64,000 bases of DNA from positions 30,701,921 to 30,765,920 of the forward strand of contig JAVGWX010000025.1 of assembly GCA_036924085.1 (NCBI GenBank). The letters run 5' to 3'. Positions 36,938-48,835 of this stretch are shown piece after piece. The translations under genes were made by a program, and so were the position numbers. How positions within the stretch are numbered: the first letter of the stretch is position 1; each line of letters starts with the position of its first letter. Under the pieces are notes generated by a model. The model searched no databases and was not told the origin of the DNA. It worked only from the letters and a program-made list of their open reading frames with translations. This DNA is from Ariolimax columbianus. Taxonomy: Eukaryota > Mollusca > Gastropoda > Stylommatophora > Arionidae.

Positions 36938-36986
36938 CTTGTGTCATCTTGTTTCCGTCCAAAGATACCAGAGTCCATTCTCAAAT
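36938..36986 (-). CDS. Zinc-finger gene A, start-codon exon (49 nt)
   Basis: On the minus strand a long pyrimidine tract and acceptor (TTTTATCTCATGCAG) precede ATTTGAGA and an ATG at 36978-36976. The frame reads MDSGIFGRKQDDT and ends AG at a strong GTATGTGTAC donor, phase 2. The next exon supplies one base, making Ser. Thirteen and two-thirds codons fit exactly (41 nt). The acceptor implies a further upstream non-coding exon. Confidence 0.6.
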
Positions 36987-37149
36987 CTGCATGAGATAAA
37001 ACAAATTGTCAATATATGTGTACTGATATTTCTCACTGAGTCACTCCTCTTCTACCACGGGGTATTGAGGTCATCTTTCATTTCTCGAATAGCTTAAAGT
37101 TTCTACAGGATGGGATTGCCAGCCCCATGCTCAACCCTCATTAGCTCCT

Positions 37150-38030
37150 CTAATATTATGCCAGTCAGGCTACTTCTCTACTAACCTTTTGAGTCCTGGT
37201 AACAGGTGGTGTGGATACTGTGACAAATTTAGTCGGGAAACAAATCTTGTCTCCCCACGGACTTCCCACCGGGACCTGACCACTCAGTCGGCGGGTACCG
37301 TGACGGATGAATAGCGATGCCATCTTGCAAGTAGCCCCGACTGAGAAAGAGTCCCAGCTTGTAAAAAGCCTGGCAGGCTTTTGGGGAATGCAGAGCGTAT
37401 GACTCCGAATTTGAGCAGACTGGAAAACAAACGTCACCCCACTAGGAGCTGCTTGAACGAACGTTACCCATTGGCAGCAGGTACATTACGACCTGCTACG
37501 ATCTGCAGTAGTTCTACCTGAATTGGTGTGAGAGAGAATTACAGAAACATTGGCTACGATCTGCAGTAATTCTAACTGAATTTGTGTGAAGAAAGAATTA
37601 CAGAAGCGGCAGTTGAGCGCCGTACTTGAAGAGAGTTCACCAGCACGAGCTACCCGATTCCAGCCAGGAGCAGCCGTATTTATTCGAGGGTTGCAAGCAG
37701 CCGACACCTCGAACTGACTGGACCAGTCTACATCGGTGAGTGTCTTCACGTTTAGGCTGAAGTGTGACCAGTTGGCCATAATCGCTCCTGGGGTGAGTGA
37801 TCCTTGTCCTTGGAGACGTGAGCTGACCCACGGCCATCTATCACGGGGTCAGTCGGCTCCGGGAAAACACAGATCAAATTTCTTACCTGCGGCTGCTGAG
37901 TCTTGCTTTTCCTGTCAAGAGACGAACGAACAAGACCAAAGGGCGATCCCCCTGGATTGCGCTGACAACGCGAAGTACAAAGCAACGCTGTTCCGGCAAA
38001 AATTCTGATCCGCGTGGAGCACGGGAAAGG
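37150..38030. promoter_or_regulatory. GC/CpG-rich segment, probable promoter region
   Basis: Base composition changes sharply from the AT-rich surroundings, with frequent CG dinucleotides. It lies just upstream of the start-codon exon of gene A on the minus strand. A 60-bp imperfect tandem pair (GCTACGATCTGCAGTA start) is at 37496-37605. Plus-strand GTGAGTG donors at about 37736 and 37793 hint at a divergent transcript. No TATA box was identified. A retroelement 5' region is an alternative. Confidence 0.4.
37887..38015 (-). other. Candidate 5' UTR exon of zinc-finger gene A
   Basis: The minus strand carries AGCAGCCGCAG then GTAAGAAAT at 37887/37886, the best consensus donor in the region, about 0.9 kb before the acceptor of the ATG exon. 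Exon sequence to the right is CG-rich. The upstream limit (transcription start) is not defined by the sequence; 38015 is a guess. Confidence 0.4.
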
Positions 38031-39610
38031 TGACTATTGACAGTAGTTCAGGTGTAGAAGGGATTGTTTAGGTTAGATATCCCTGCATAAGAGTGAGTGT
38101 GTGAGTTATGAATAGTTAGTGAGAATTAAAGAATTTGTTTAGTGGAGTTTTGTTTCTTGTGTTAGGTTCATTCAGATTTAGGTGTGTTGGTTGAGGAGCA
38201 GTCCTAGGTGTGTTGATTTGATAGAGCAAGACCTTGTCCGCTCTGCTACAATACTAATATTGCCAGTTATATTACTCCGTGCTCCTTCACTGTCAGCCTT
38301 TATACTGGTGAAGGACAATCATTATCATAGTCCTTATTTTTAGCCCAGAAACAGGAGCATGGGAGTAAGCAGTATCTGATCTCTGGTCAGAGAGCCTTAT
38401 GCCAGAACACTTAAATGAATGTATTGAGATTAACTATAACACTATGGCAAATCCAGTTATGGTATATGGTTTTGAAGTGTGGAACCTACATGAAAGAGAC
38501 ACAGAGTAGGCTCTTCAGCGCTGGGCTGGATATCGATATTTAGAACCGGGGAATTCCCTTGAACTGTGGCGTACCGATTGTGTTCTCGATCGCACAGTCA
38601 CTTTGTGACACCTTTTGAGAATTTTGGTCTAATCAAGAAATCCCTCCGATTTTTTAGAGTTAAAGAACCAAACACATTTTCTTTTTAAAGCGTTTGATGT
38701 GGTAATTTTATAGAAAATTGGCAGTTCTATCAAGATTTTCAAGAAATTTGAAAATTGAGGTATGTTTGCAAGCTGCCATTTGTGTAATAATTTGTACTGT
38801 ATACTAATACTGAGAGCATTTGATTGAAATAGCAGCATACAAAATGTATGTGCTAATGACACTTTCAAAAAGACGATCCAAACAATATATGACATGAAGA
38901 AAATATTGTAACATTATTTTAGGTGAAAAGACATGCAATTACCGTCATCAGTTGTAATTTGTTCTCCCGAAAATAAAAATGTATGGTTTTACAGGTGTTC
39001 AATCATGAGTAGCCGAGATAATCAATATATTGTCCACTCCTCTACTTTTCTAAATCAACTTTCCCCAAGTCCCAAGTTTATATTTTTATCTATATCCCTG
39101 TTTAGCCTTTTCGCTGATTTTTTATTTACAAAAAATTCATAACTTTCTTGGATGGTCGACATAGACATGGTTGATATATCATTGGAAAGCTTTTTTCTAT
39201 GGCTTTCTGGCAGTTGTATTTGTAATGCTGTAAGTACTGAAGAGTCAATTTGTACATTCTTCTACCTACAAGTGACCACATGGTCGCTCTCACAAAAAAC
39301 AAATGAGATGGAGAGATAGAGTGGGGAAACTGGTAAAGCTCTTCTTAGTCCAACATGGTAAACCAGGACAAAACATTGGAATGAATTTAAACGACTTTTG
39401 GCTACTTGGAATTAGGCCTAAAATCGACATAACTGTATAATATGATTACAGAGAGCCGTTGGCAGACGTATGCTCGCCTTTTACAACATGCCGAGTAGGA
39501 TGCAGCTGATGGACTTTTCTTTCTTCCCTAATTTGGAGGTCCAAAGAATGTGATTCTAGAATGGTATATTATGAGATAAAGAATAACTCTATATTTCTTT
39601 ATGAAAACTG
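38031..39610. other. Unassigned AT-rich sequence
   Basis: No gene, RNA or long repeat recognised over about 1.6 kb on either strand. The longest open frames are under 90 codons and low in complexity. Confidence 0.5.
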
Positions 39611-40195
39611 ACTGGTTTAAAGTTCAGAATAGTTATTATTTATACCTGCTAGTTTAAATCTCCCAATTACCACAATTTGTTCGCAGCGATACAATCAATT
39701 AGATTTGGTCGCCATCTTGGCAAACATGGCCGGGGATGCCAGATCGAAACGTTGAACAGAAGCCAAGCATCACTTTTTAAATGTCTAGAAAATGTCAAAC
39801 TTTTTTTTATAAAAAGGAAATATTTAAAAAAATTGTCATAACAACCTAATTAACATGCAAATCTTTAGATAACAAAAATAAACATAGAGACACAAGTCAT
39901 CGTTGCATATTTCCTTAAGCGCGAGCAAAAAATAACTCATTCCAACTCTAACCAAGCGCAAAACATTGTCAGATATGAGGACTTTCAGCATTTGCAGCTA
40001 CGATGAATAATAGTTCTTGAAACAAATATCATAAAGAAACAGTGTGCTGGATTTCGTTGATAAATTTGCGCTTCGCTCTTATACCAGTAATAAGATGTAA
40101 AATAAAATAAGTATACTTGACGAGAGGTGACATCAATTTTAAGGGAGAATACAAACATGTATTCTAATGACTAATGTTGGTTGAAAACAAATTTG
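39611..40195 (+). repeat. Dispersed ~600-bp repeat, copy 2
   Basis: Partner of 1483-2090 in the same orientation. It lies directly upstream of the LINE at 40200, so it may be tail sequence of an earlier LINE of that family. Confidence 0.6.
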
Positions 40196-40199
40196 AGGC

Positions 40200-42290
40200 G
40201 TTGCTGCAGTAGAGGAAGAGATGACATTTGAGGAGTTGACATCGTACGCAAGGGATATTTTAATATCGACAGCAAAAGAAATGATTCCAAAGATATTGCA
40301 CAAGACACAGAGCTATATAACAGAGGAAACACAGAAACTCATTGCAGAAAGGCAACAATTAAAACAAATGGGAAGTAAGGGACCAACACAGCATATAAAA
40401 ACTGCGCAAGAAAAGTTAGAAGAGAAATAAGAAAAGATAAAAGAAAATACATAGTAGAAATGTGTTAGGATATTGAAAACCTACAACAACAGAGCAGAGA
40501 AAGAGATGCATTCAAAGCAATAAGAACACTGACAAGGGAATTCCGTCCGGTTCCACATGTCATAAATGACAAAGAGGATAACACATTAACAGAAACCAAA
40601 GACATACTGAACAGATGGAGAGAGTACTGCAGAACCATGTATGTAGATAGCACAAAGCGCTCAGTTACAATCCTACCAAAGGATGAGAAAGAACCTGAAC
40701 CAACATTGGAAGAAGTACGCTCTGCAATTAAAAGCCTGAAAAGGGGAAAGTCCCCAGGATGCGATGATATCACATCAGAGTTAATACAAGCAGGAGGAGA
40801 GACATGTGCATGAGTCTATCATAAGCTGTGTAAACAGATATGGCACAGTGCAGAGCCGCCAGAAGCATGGAAGAAATCAATTTATATTCCCCTCCCCCCA
40901 AAAAGGCAACCTGAAGCTGTGCACGAACTACCGAACTATCGCGATGATCAGCCACGCTAGCAAGATACTCTTGCGAATCATATTAAGAAGTATAGAGAAA
41001 AGGTTTGAATCTGAAATTCACGTAGTCCAGGCAGGTTTTAGGAAAGACAGAGGGACCCGGGACCACATATTCAATTTAAGAAATATTTATGAAAAATGTA
41101 GAGAGTTTAATGTAGACCTGTACACATGTTTCATTGATTACACTAAGGCCTTCGAAATCAAAATCTGTGGAGAATCATGTAGGAAATGGGATTTCCTTTA
41201 CATATAGTCCATCTCATTGAAACATTATACCACGATCAACAAGCCGATGTCCGAGTATCTGGGCAAACATCAGATTGGTTTGCAGTACAAAAAAGGAGTC
41301 CGACAAGGATGTATCCTCTCGCCTTATCTGTACAACATATATGCGGAATGTATAATGAGAAATGTTCGAGAAGATGAGAACATTGAAAGTTTCGACCCAT
41401 TTACGATTAGGGGTACGAGATTCCAGAGTTACGATACGCAGATGACACAGTGATACTATCAAGAAGTGCGGAAGGGCTAGAGCAGCTACTTTCAGCCGTT
41501 AATGGATATAGTAAAGATAAAAACATGTTCATAAACATAAACAAAACAAAGATAATGACCACCGATAAAACACAATGTCAGCATAAATTTACAGTGGATG
41601 GTGAGGAAATAGATCAGGTCCCACATTTTGAATATATGGGCTCCAGAATTGACAAAAATGGTGAATGCTCGAAAGAAATCAGAAGAAGACTAGCTATGGC
41701 AATGTAGAGACTGAACAACCTGAAGAAATTATGACAAGGCACCAACAAAACGATAAAAGTAAAAGTCTTGAGAGCCTGTGTTTTTCCTGTGGCAGCTTAT
41801 GGCTGTGAATCATGGACGATTACCAAAACTTCTAGACAAAGAATCAAATCCTTCGAGTCAAAATGTTACAGAAAGATCCTCAGAATAACCTGGACAGAGA
41901 ACAGAACAAATGTAGACATTCGGCAAGAGTTGAGCATATAGGAGAACTGGTTTATCAATTCCATTTTGACTAGAAAATGCAAATACTTTGGTCACATCAA
42001 GAGACACAATGGCCTTGAGAGAACGGTGATGGAAGGTATGGTGCCAGGCAAAAGAGGAAGGGGTAGACCAAGAAGACGATGGTTCCAAGATATCCAGGAA
42101 TGCCTGAGTATGACAGTGGCCGAAGCTGGTATTTTGGCAAGGGAACGAGTTTCTTTCAGACAGACTGTGATGGGAGCGACGTTCTACAAAGGACATGCTA
42201 CATGATGATGTTGGTTGAAAGTGAAAAGGAATTACAAGACCTTGTAGAGCAAGTCAATAGACAATATGCGCAGCGCATAACGTGACACGG
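40200..42290 (+). pseudogene. RTE/CFDP2-like LINE, RT and C-terminal part
   Basis: Plus-strand order: linker (FEELTSYARDILISTAKEMI), IKSLKRGKSPGCDDITSELI (40722-40785), NYRTIAMISHASKILL, VQAGFRKDRGTRDHIFNLRN, CFIDYTKAFE, KGVRQGCILSPYLYNIYAE (41290-41350), a frameshift before DDTVILSRS (about 41440-41465), EYMGSRIDKNGE, YGCESWTI and the C-terminal FGHIKRHNGLERTVMEGMVP with GRGRPRRRWFQDIQ (41980-42100). It ends in an ATG-rich tail (TACATGATGATGTTGG). No RNase H. At least four frameshifts or stops. Confidence 0.9.
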
Positions 42291-42539
42291 ACATTAATAT
42301 TTTTTGTAAACCTAACATATAAAATTATGTAAAAAAAACTACCCAATCTATTTCGAGATTCTCGCCAGTGCTACAGAGTTCCTGTATTGTGTTAATATTC
42401 TCCAAAATATATGGAGAAGAACAGAGCACTAATGGGTTTAAACGCGTGCAATGACGTTGATTCTTTGACTAATCTAAACTACATTAAACTGTCTTTTGTA
42501 TTGGGCTACGATAACCCAGTGAGTGATAAGTTTTTTCAT

Positions 42540-43500
42540 CTATAGACGGTTGTTCTTTGGTTCGAGGGAGTCGGCCCAGTGCGCGGGTGGTCTTCCCCGT
42601 TTTCTGTCTCGTGGGTACCAGACTGCTGTCGCTGTGCTCCAATGGTCATCAGTTCTCTGGCGCAGGTGACCAGCCCAGCGATCTTTTACATTGTCTGTGT
42701 GGGTAACTACATCCTTCACCAAGGACAGTGTCTTGAAGATCTTACAAACATTAGTTCTGGAAACGTGAAGCCGACAATGCGCCTCTCAATTGACGCTTGG
42801 GTCACTTTGAGTTTGGATTCCGTGTCTTTTGTAAGTGACCAAGTTTCTGCAGCATAACACATTGGAGTGACAACTGTAGAGTTGAAGACGACGGTCTAGT
42901 GCCGTTTTCAAAGATGCAAACGTCGTCCAGCCCGCACGAGGACGTCTTGTTAATTTATGGTTTAGGTCGTTATGCATGTCCAATAGGCGTCTCAAGAAGA
43001 TATACTCCTCTACGTCATTCAGATTTTCGCCCTCAAGGATGACTGGGCCATTGCTAGCGAAACGGTTACGGATGACTTTTGTCATGGAGGTGTTCATCTC
43101 GAGGTCGGGTTTCTCCCTATTTTATGAAGCATAGCTACCATTTTGTTGATGTCTTTGACTGTTTCTGTGATGAGCATTAGTCATCTGCGGAGTGGAGATT
43201 GTTAAGTCGCATGCCATTGATGTCGATGCCGAAGAAAGTTCAGTCGCATTGACTAATGATGGATTCCAGGCATGCAGAAACGAGGATTGGTCTGATATGG
43301 TCCCATCTGGCAAACGTCGTTATGAACGGATACTATTACTGGTTTTTGGAAGGCAGAGAAGGTTGTCATAGAGTCTGAGTAGCAGTTAGCAAGCATTCTG
43401 ACATAGCCGTGATCAATTCTTTCATCTAGCAGAGTCTGCCAGACAAATAGTGACTCTACAGAGTCAAATCTTTCATTATAGTCAATAAAGGTGAAGATTA
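42540..43500 (-). pseudogene. RTE-clade LINE remnant, minus strand
   Basis: Order on the minus strand: FTFIDYNERFDSVESLFVW (43440-43500), a GVRQGD-equivalent lost in frameshifts near 43330, MNTSMTKVIRNRF and EGENLNDVEEYIFLRRLLDM (42960-43090), then VKDRWAGHLRQRTDDHWSTA and VWYPRDRKRGRPPAHWADS (42560-42680). Characteristic of RTE LINEs; heavily decayed. Confidence 0.82.
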
Positions 43501-43815
43501 GGAATATAATTACAATAGTGAATTTAATGACGACAGAGAACAATATTAGGAAGACAGAAAAATAAAAACACATACAAGTTATAATAGATCATACGAGAAA
43601 TATAAGTGAGCAAGTCCAGGTCACAGTGAAATAAGCAAATGTAAAGTTAGTAATGATAAAAAGAAATTTAAAAATAGGAGCTAGAAAGTGATAGTCAAAA
43701 TGTGTAAATACATTAGTTAGAACGAGATTGGAGCACTATGTTCAGTTATGGAGTCCTTATCTTAGATAGGTTATAAACGTTAGAGAAAGAATACAAAGGA
43801 GAGCAACACAACTTG
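43501..43815 (+). pseudogene. CR1-like LINE fragment
   Basis: It aligns with 61300-61545 of the CR1-like element: shared TAATAGATCATAC, GATAAAAAGAAAT, and TTAGTTAGA..GATTGGAG. Decayed thumb region; no open frame. Confidence 0.75.
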
Positions 43816-44510
43816 ATGCCCGTTCCTCAGCGTTGCTGCGCGTCTCAACTTCGTCTCCAGCAGACCCTGTCTTGGGCCACGGAGGTCCAGTGCGTGGTAA
43901 GTGCTCCTCTAGAGGCATCTCGGATGTTGCAGCCTACAGCAAGGAAGTCTGACCAACGCATTGGAGGTTTTCCATGCAGTATCTTCTTACCTCGGGGGTA
44001 CAAGACTGCTGTCGCTGTGCTCCATCGACCATCGTTTTGTTGCAACATGTGACCTGCCATCTATGTTTTGCCTTGTCTGCATAGATTACCGTATTCTTCA
44101 CCAGGCACAACCGTCTTATGTCAGACTTGTTAAGACCTTGCATAAGTTGGTTCCAGAGAGTGATTCCGACCAAGCGTCTCTCAAGGAAGGCCTGGGTCAC
44201 TCTCAATTTGTTCTTCCGTGAATATGTTAGTGTCTACGTCTCGGCATCGTAGCACATCGCAGGGAGTACAGTGGAATTGAAGAGGGGGGCTCGTAGGTCT
44301 TGGTCATGACAACCATCCAGGACCGTGTAAATATGCGAGGAGATACCCAACCCGCGCTGCGACGTCTTGTCAGTTTGGAGAGAGTGGAAGTGGGGATTGA
44401 GTTGGGATGGGTGGAAGGTAAGCTGAATAACCCGATGTAATTCTCCTTTGTGATCTTTTCTATGTCTAATCTAGATGTAATTTGGGACTCATCAGGAGCT
44501 GTTTGACACA
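43816..44510 (-). pseudogene. RTE-clade LINE C-terminal remnant, minus strand
   Basis: It reads FLERRLVGITLWNQLMQGLN, KAKHRWQVTCCNKTMVDGAQ and YCMENLQCVGQTS, a decayed version of the RTE C-terminal block seen at 42560-42680. The right part (44227-44510) is thumb sequence with stops. Confidence 0.65.
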
Positions 44511-45390
44511 TTTATTGAGTAAATTAAAAAGACGTGGGGCTCTTATAAAATCCAGGTCAGAGGGAGTCGAATACGAGGTTGTCCCTGCTACAAGAAGTGT
44601 AGCATTAAGCGATGAACTAACAGCAGTATGTCTGCGTGCATTACCAAAGTGAGAGATAGAACATGTTGGAGATCCATTGTCTGCGTGCATCAACAGAGTA
44701 AGAGATAGAGCATGTTGGAGATCCATTGTCTGCGTGCATCACCAGAGTGATAGAGTATGTTGGAGAACTATTGTCTGCGTACACCTACAGAGTGAGAGAA
44801 AGAGCATGTTGGAGATCCATTGTCTGCGTGCATCACCAGAGTGATAGAGTATGTTGGAGAACTATTGTCTGCGTACACCTACAGAGTGAGAGATGGGGCA
44901 TGTTTAGTCTAATGCCTCCTTCTTGACCTATCCAACTTAGGTGACTCTTCTGGAAATTTTTACTTTCGCTGGATTAGCTCCTGTGATCATTGAGACATGC
45001 AAGCTCAATCACTATTTCAGGGTAACCGACTTGGCGCACACCAAAAAAAAAATAGGCCTGTTCGACCGGTTGCGTGGCCACAAGAAAATGACGGATCTTA
45101 GAGAGTATACGTTAATTTAAGAATTTGTAGGTGACAGGCAGAAGGGTAGGATGTTTAGAAGGGGTGGATTGGGTTGGAATGGGCTGAGGGTCAGCTGAAT
45201 AATTCAGTGTAAAATTCATTTATGATCTTTTTCTATGTCTAGTCTAGATGTAGTTCAGGACCCGTAGTGCGATTCCTGGTATTTCTTTTGGCCAAATTAA
45301 AAAAGACATTGCCAGCTTGTAAAATCCTGATCAGAGGAAACGGTTTGGCTGGCGAGCACGAGGTTGCCAGCGCTATGAGTAAGAGTATAT
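44385..45390. repeat. Direct ~225-bp repeat pair flanking a 47-bp array
   Basis: 44385-44605 and 45160-45390 are diverged direct copies (shared AGCTGAATAA, TGATCTTT..TATGTCTA, and TAAAATCC..GTCAGAGG). Between them is the array at 44650-44905 and about 250 bp of unassigned sequence. Confidence 0.6.
44650..44905. repeat. ~47-bp minisatellite with alternating unit types
   Basis: About five units of 45-49 bp with the core TTGTCTGCGTGCATCA. Two unit types (GGAGATCCATTG with CATCA, and GGAGAACTATTG with TACACC) alternate in the right half, so the dimer was copied as one higher-order unit of about 92 bp. Confidence 0.88.
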
Positions 45391-45429
45391 CATTTATCTC
45401 CCTTGTCACTCAATCTTCAATATACGCCG

Positions 45430-47450
45430 TAGACACCTCACGTGAAAGGCATTGAGCCGCCGTTCATGTAAGTGCTCCAAGCCTCGCTTTCATACATGAG
45501 AGTTCCATAAACGCAGGTCTGATAGACCCTGATCTTGGTGTAGTGATACAGTGCAGTGTTGTCCCAGACTCTCTTCGTAAGGCGGACCATGTCGGTACTC
45601 GTCTGTCGAATTTTCAAACGAGAGGGGGTTGCTGATGGTAGACCCCAGATAAGTTAAACTGTTGACGACCTCCAGAGTGACGCCATCAATCTTTATGGAG
45701 GGGGTAGTGGTAATACTTTGTGCGCAAACCATTGTCTTTTCCAGGCTTACGGTGAGCCCTAACTGCTTGCACCCTTCGGTGGATATGTCTCACAGTCTCT
45801 GTAGAGCCTCTTCACTTTTGATCACCAGAACCGCACCATCCACAAATAACATTTACCTAAAGGCACCGTCTTCACCGTAGTCCTGCACACAGTCGGGACA
45901 GGTTAAACAGCCACCCGTGGGAACTGGTGTGCAAATAAACACCGCCAACAGACGTGCGATTGAGAAGGTTTCAAAAGCGGGTCGGCACGAGCACACATCC
46001 CTGCTTCACTCCACTCTTGATGGGAACAGAGTTTGAAGATGATCCCTGGTATAGAACTGAGCCCCTTCACATTACTGTGAAACGAAATTATCATGCTACG
46101 AAGTTTTGGGGACCAGCCGGCCATTTCTACTAATCACATCCAAGGCCTTGGTGAGGTCTAGAAACATCATAAAGAGTACCTGGTTCTGTTCTCTGCACGT
46201 CTTCTGAATATGTCGAAGAGAGACAAAATCATGTCCGTTGTTGATCTACCTACTCTAAAGCCACACTCGGATTCTGGGTACACCTTGTCCGCGAGCAGTC
46301 TCAACCTGTTGAGTAGTATGCGGGTGTAAGCTTTGCCTACAACGCTCAGGAGCGAGATTCTTCTATAATTATGTCACCTTTCTTTTCGTAAATCGTCGTA
46401 ATGATGGCGTGACGCCTATTTTGGGGAACTGCACCTTCCTTCCAGTAGAGGTATAGAAGGTCAAACATCGGCTGAGCTAGCACTGATTTCCTGCACTTGA
46501 TGACTTCGGGTGGGATACCATCTCCCCATGGTGCTTTGCCATTTGAGAGATAGTCAATAGTCTTGTCAAGCTCATCCAGAGTAGGCGGTCTGTCAAGTTT
46601 CTCCATAATGGTCAAGACATGTAGCCAGCACAAGGCCCCATCAGTGACCACCGTTTGCCGCGACTAGAGACCAGAGTAGTGCTCCAGCCATCTGTTGGTC
46701 ACGGTCGATGATTCTCACACCAGTCAGAGATTTCAGTGGGGCAGCACCTCTCGCAGTAGGGCCCAGGGCTATCTTGATACCTCTATGCATGTCTTGGATA
46801 TTTCTCGTCTCTGCAGTTTCTGCCTATACTTATTCACGCATTGTCTATCGGTTCGTTGACTGGTGCATCAGGCCCTCCGCAGGACAGCAAGCTATTTCCC
46901 TTTTGGGCATTTTTTATAATTGACGAAAGCTTCTTGTTTGGCCTCAAGTACTGGTTCCATACTTACAAGATGTGCATTGAACCAGTCGTGCTATTTCCCT
47001 GTGGCTGTTCTTGATCATTTCCTCCAGCTGTCTGTAGAATTGATCCTTCGCTTCCTCCGAAGATGTCACAGTTGAGGCATATACGCTAAGAATATTAACT
47101 AGACATGTAGCGGTGATGAGATGAATGGCCAGTAACCTTTCCGATGGAGGATCGACTAGGCCAGAACGGTGTTTTTAATGGCAAAGCTAACACCCTAGTG
47201 TCGAGAATCTTCAAGGTCACGACCTTTCCAGAAGAAAATGTAGTTTTTCTCTCTAAGTGAGCCTCTAGGGGCAAGTCTGGTCTTCTGGAGGGCAGGACAT
47301 TCGATGGAGAGAACTCTCTATCAATGATAGCTGTCTTACTGGCATCCCGAAGTACGCACGTTCCAGCTTGCAAATCGCAGAGCTGGGGTCTTCTTTTTAT
47401 TTTTGGTTTTATTTGGCGCAAATTTAACATCCACTTGTCCTGCATGAACT
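45430..47450 (-). pseudogene. APE-type LINE, endonuclease to RT, minus strand
   Basis: Minus-strand order: TCVLRDASKTAIIDRE (47340-47390) and other endonuclease segments with frameshifts (47090-47300), a linker (46690-47060), LDRPPTLDELDKTIDYLSNG with GDGIPPEVIKCRKSVL (46480-46600), finger/palm (46130-46380), and DGVTLEVVNSLTYLGSTISN (45600-45700). The C-terminus is lost. It is the fullest copy of the family represented by 2237-3215 in this window; all parts need frameshift correction. Confidence 0.85.
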
Positions 47451-48240
47451 AAGCTCCAGGCACCTACTGGAGCAGGTAAGGTGTTGGCGAGTCGACATCC
47501 TTCTGAACTAGGGCTGCTCGGCTAAGGGATTAAATTTGTCTAAAAACATTACAATGTTTTCTGTGATTACTGACTCTAAAATGGTAAAAACTATGCTCGT
47601 TAAACTCATCGAACTCTAATTGTCAGGCACATATCTTTTTTTTTAACAAGCACGTTTCAAATCGCCTGAAACAATGCCTTTGGCAACTGATTGAGAACAT
47701 AATATAGCCAATGGATTTGCTATCAAGTCTTTAATTTCAAACAGCAATTTTGGATGCAAATCATCTTTACCCAGACATTATCCATCTTAAACCCCGCCAA
47801 TTGTTTAAACCATTTCCACCGTAATACCGATTGATCTTAGGCCCACTGTATCCATGTTCTTTTGGTAGATATCTATGGGCTCCGGTATCTTGGAGCAGTC
47901 TTCTTTTCTGTAGACTGAGCCAAAGTATTGATTGAGTAGATTAGTAGCATGTCTATTCATACTTATTATTATTCTTGTGCTATCTTTGTCCCTTATTCTC
48001 TGTTTATTTCTAACATAAAAAAGAAACGTTTGCTATCAGTTTTGATCTTTAGACCTTTAGCATACTACGGTCAAAAACATTTTTGACCAACTAGCCTACA
48101 AAATCGGATTTCGAAAAAAGCATTTTATTTTTTAACGGAGACACTCCCGACAGCCATTTTTTAAATACTAAATACGTCACCCTCTACACACGATATTTTG
48201 CCGGTTGAAGTATCGTATGTTAGATTACAAGTGGCTTTTG
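47451..48240. other. Unassigned sequence
   Basis: AT-rich, no supported gene. Part of it (47860-48060) may be antisense LINE thumb sequence, but I could not confirm motifs. Confidence 0.4.
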
Positions 48241-48835
48241 TCAGATCAGGTCAGGTCATCCCATAACCGGTGAGATTGTTGGGGGACACATGAAGACATC
48301 CTCACAACCCCATGCCACCCCTCTCTGTCAGATGCCGCTGCCTGTGACTCTTCTGGTCGGAGACTGGTCCATTCTTTTATGTTGTTCTCCCATCTCTTTT
48401 TAGACCGGCCTCTTCGTCGTCTGCCATGCACCTTTCCGCGGAGGATTGTATTTGCAGGACCATTTGATCTCGATATGTGACTGTACCAAGTGATTTTCCT
48501 TCTTTTGGCAGTTGCCAAGAGGTCTTCGAAAAGCCATATTGCTGTTGTAATTCTATCTCGTATTTCCTCATTTGCAACTCGATCGTTGTACGTGACATTT
48601 AACAGTTTTCGGAACCATCTCATCTCCAAGGCCTGTATCCTTCGTTGAAGGTCAACTGTAACTGTCCATGTCTCACACGCATAGAGGAATATTGACAGGA
48701 CAGTGTACGCATTAATATGATTTTCGTGCGTAGTGCTAACCCTTTATCCATCCAGATTTTGTCTGTGCTATTCTGGCCAAAACCTCACATTTTGATCCTT
48801 CATCAAGGAAATCGAACAAAGATATTTAAAACGGT
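48241..48835 (-). pseudogene. LINE C-terminal region, minus strand
   Basis: It encodes MEMRWFRKLLNVTYNDRVAN, a frameshift-free stretch ITWYSHISRSNGPANTI and GRRRRGRSKKRWENNIKEWT, then ASDREGWHGVV and a WDDLT end (48246-48629). This is the standard C-terminal tail of CFDP2-like LINEs. Its 127-codon frame is intact, but the element is 5'-truncated. Confidence 0.85.

Noticed and set aside
37150..38030. LTR of a retrotransposon
   Set aside because: No TG...CA ends, no second copy, no primer-binding site or polypurine tract identified. Kept only as an alternative.
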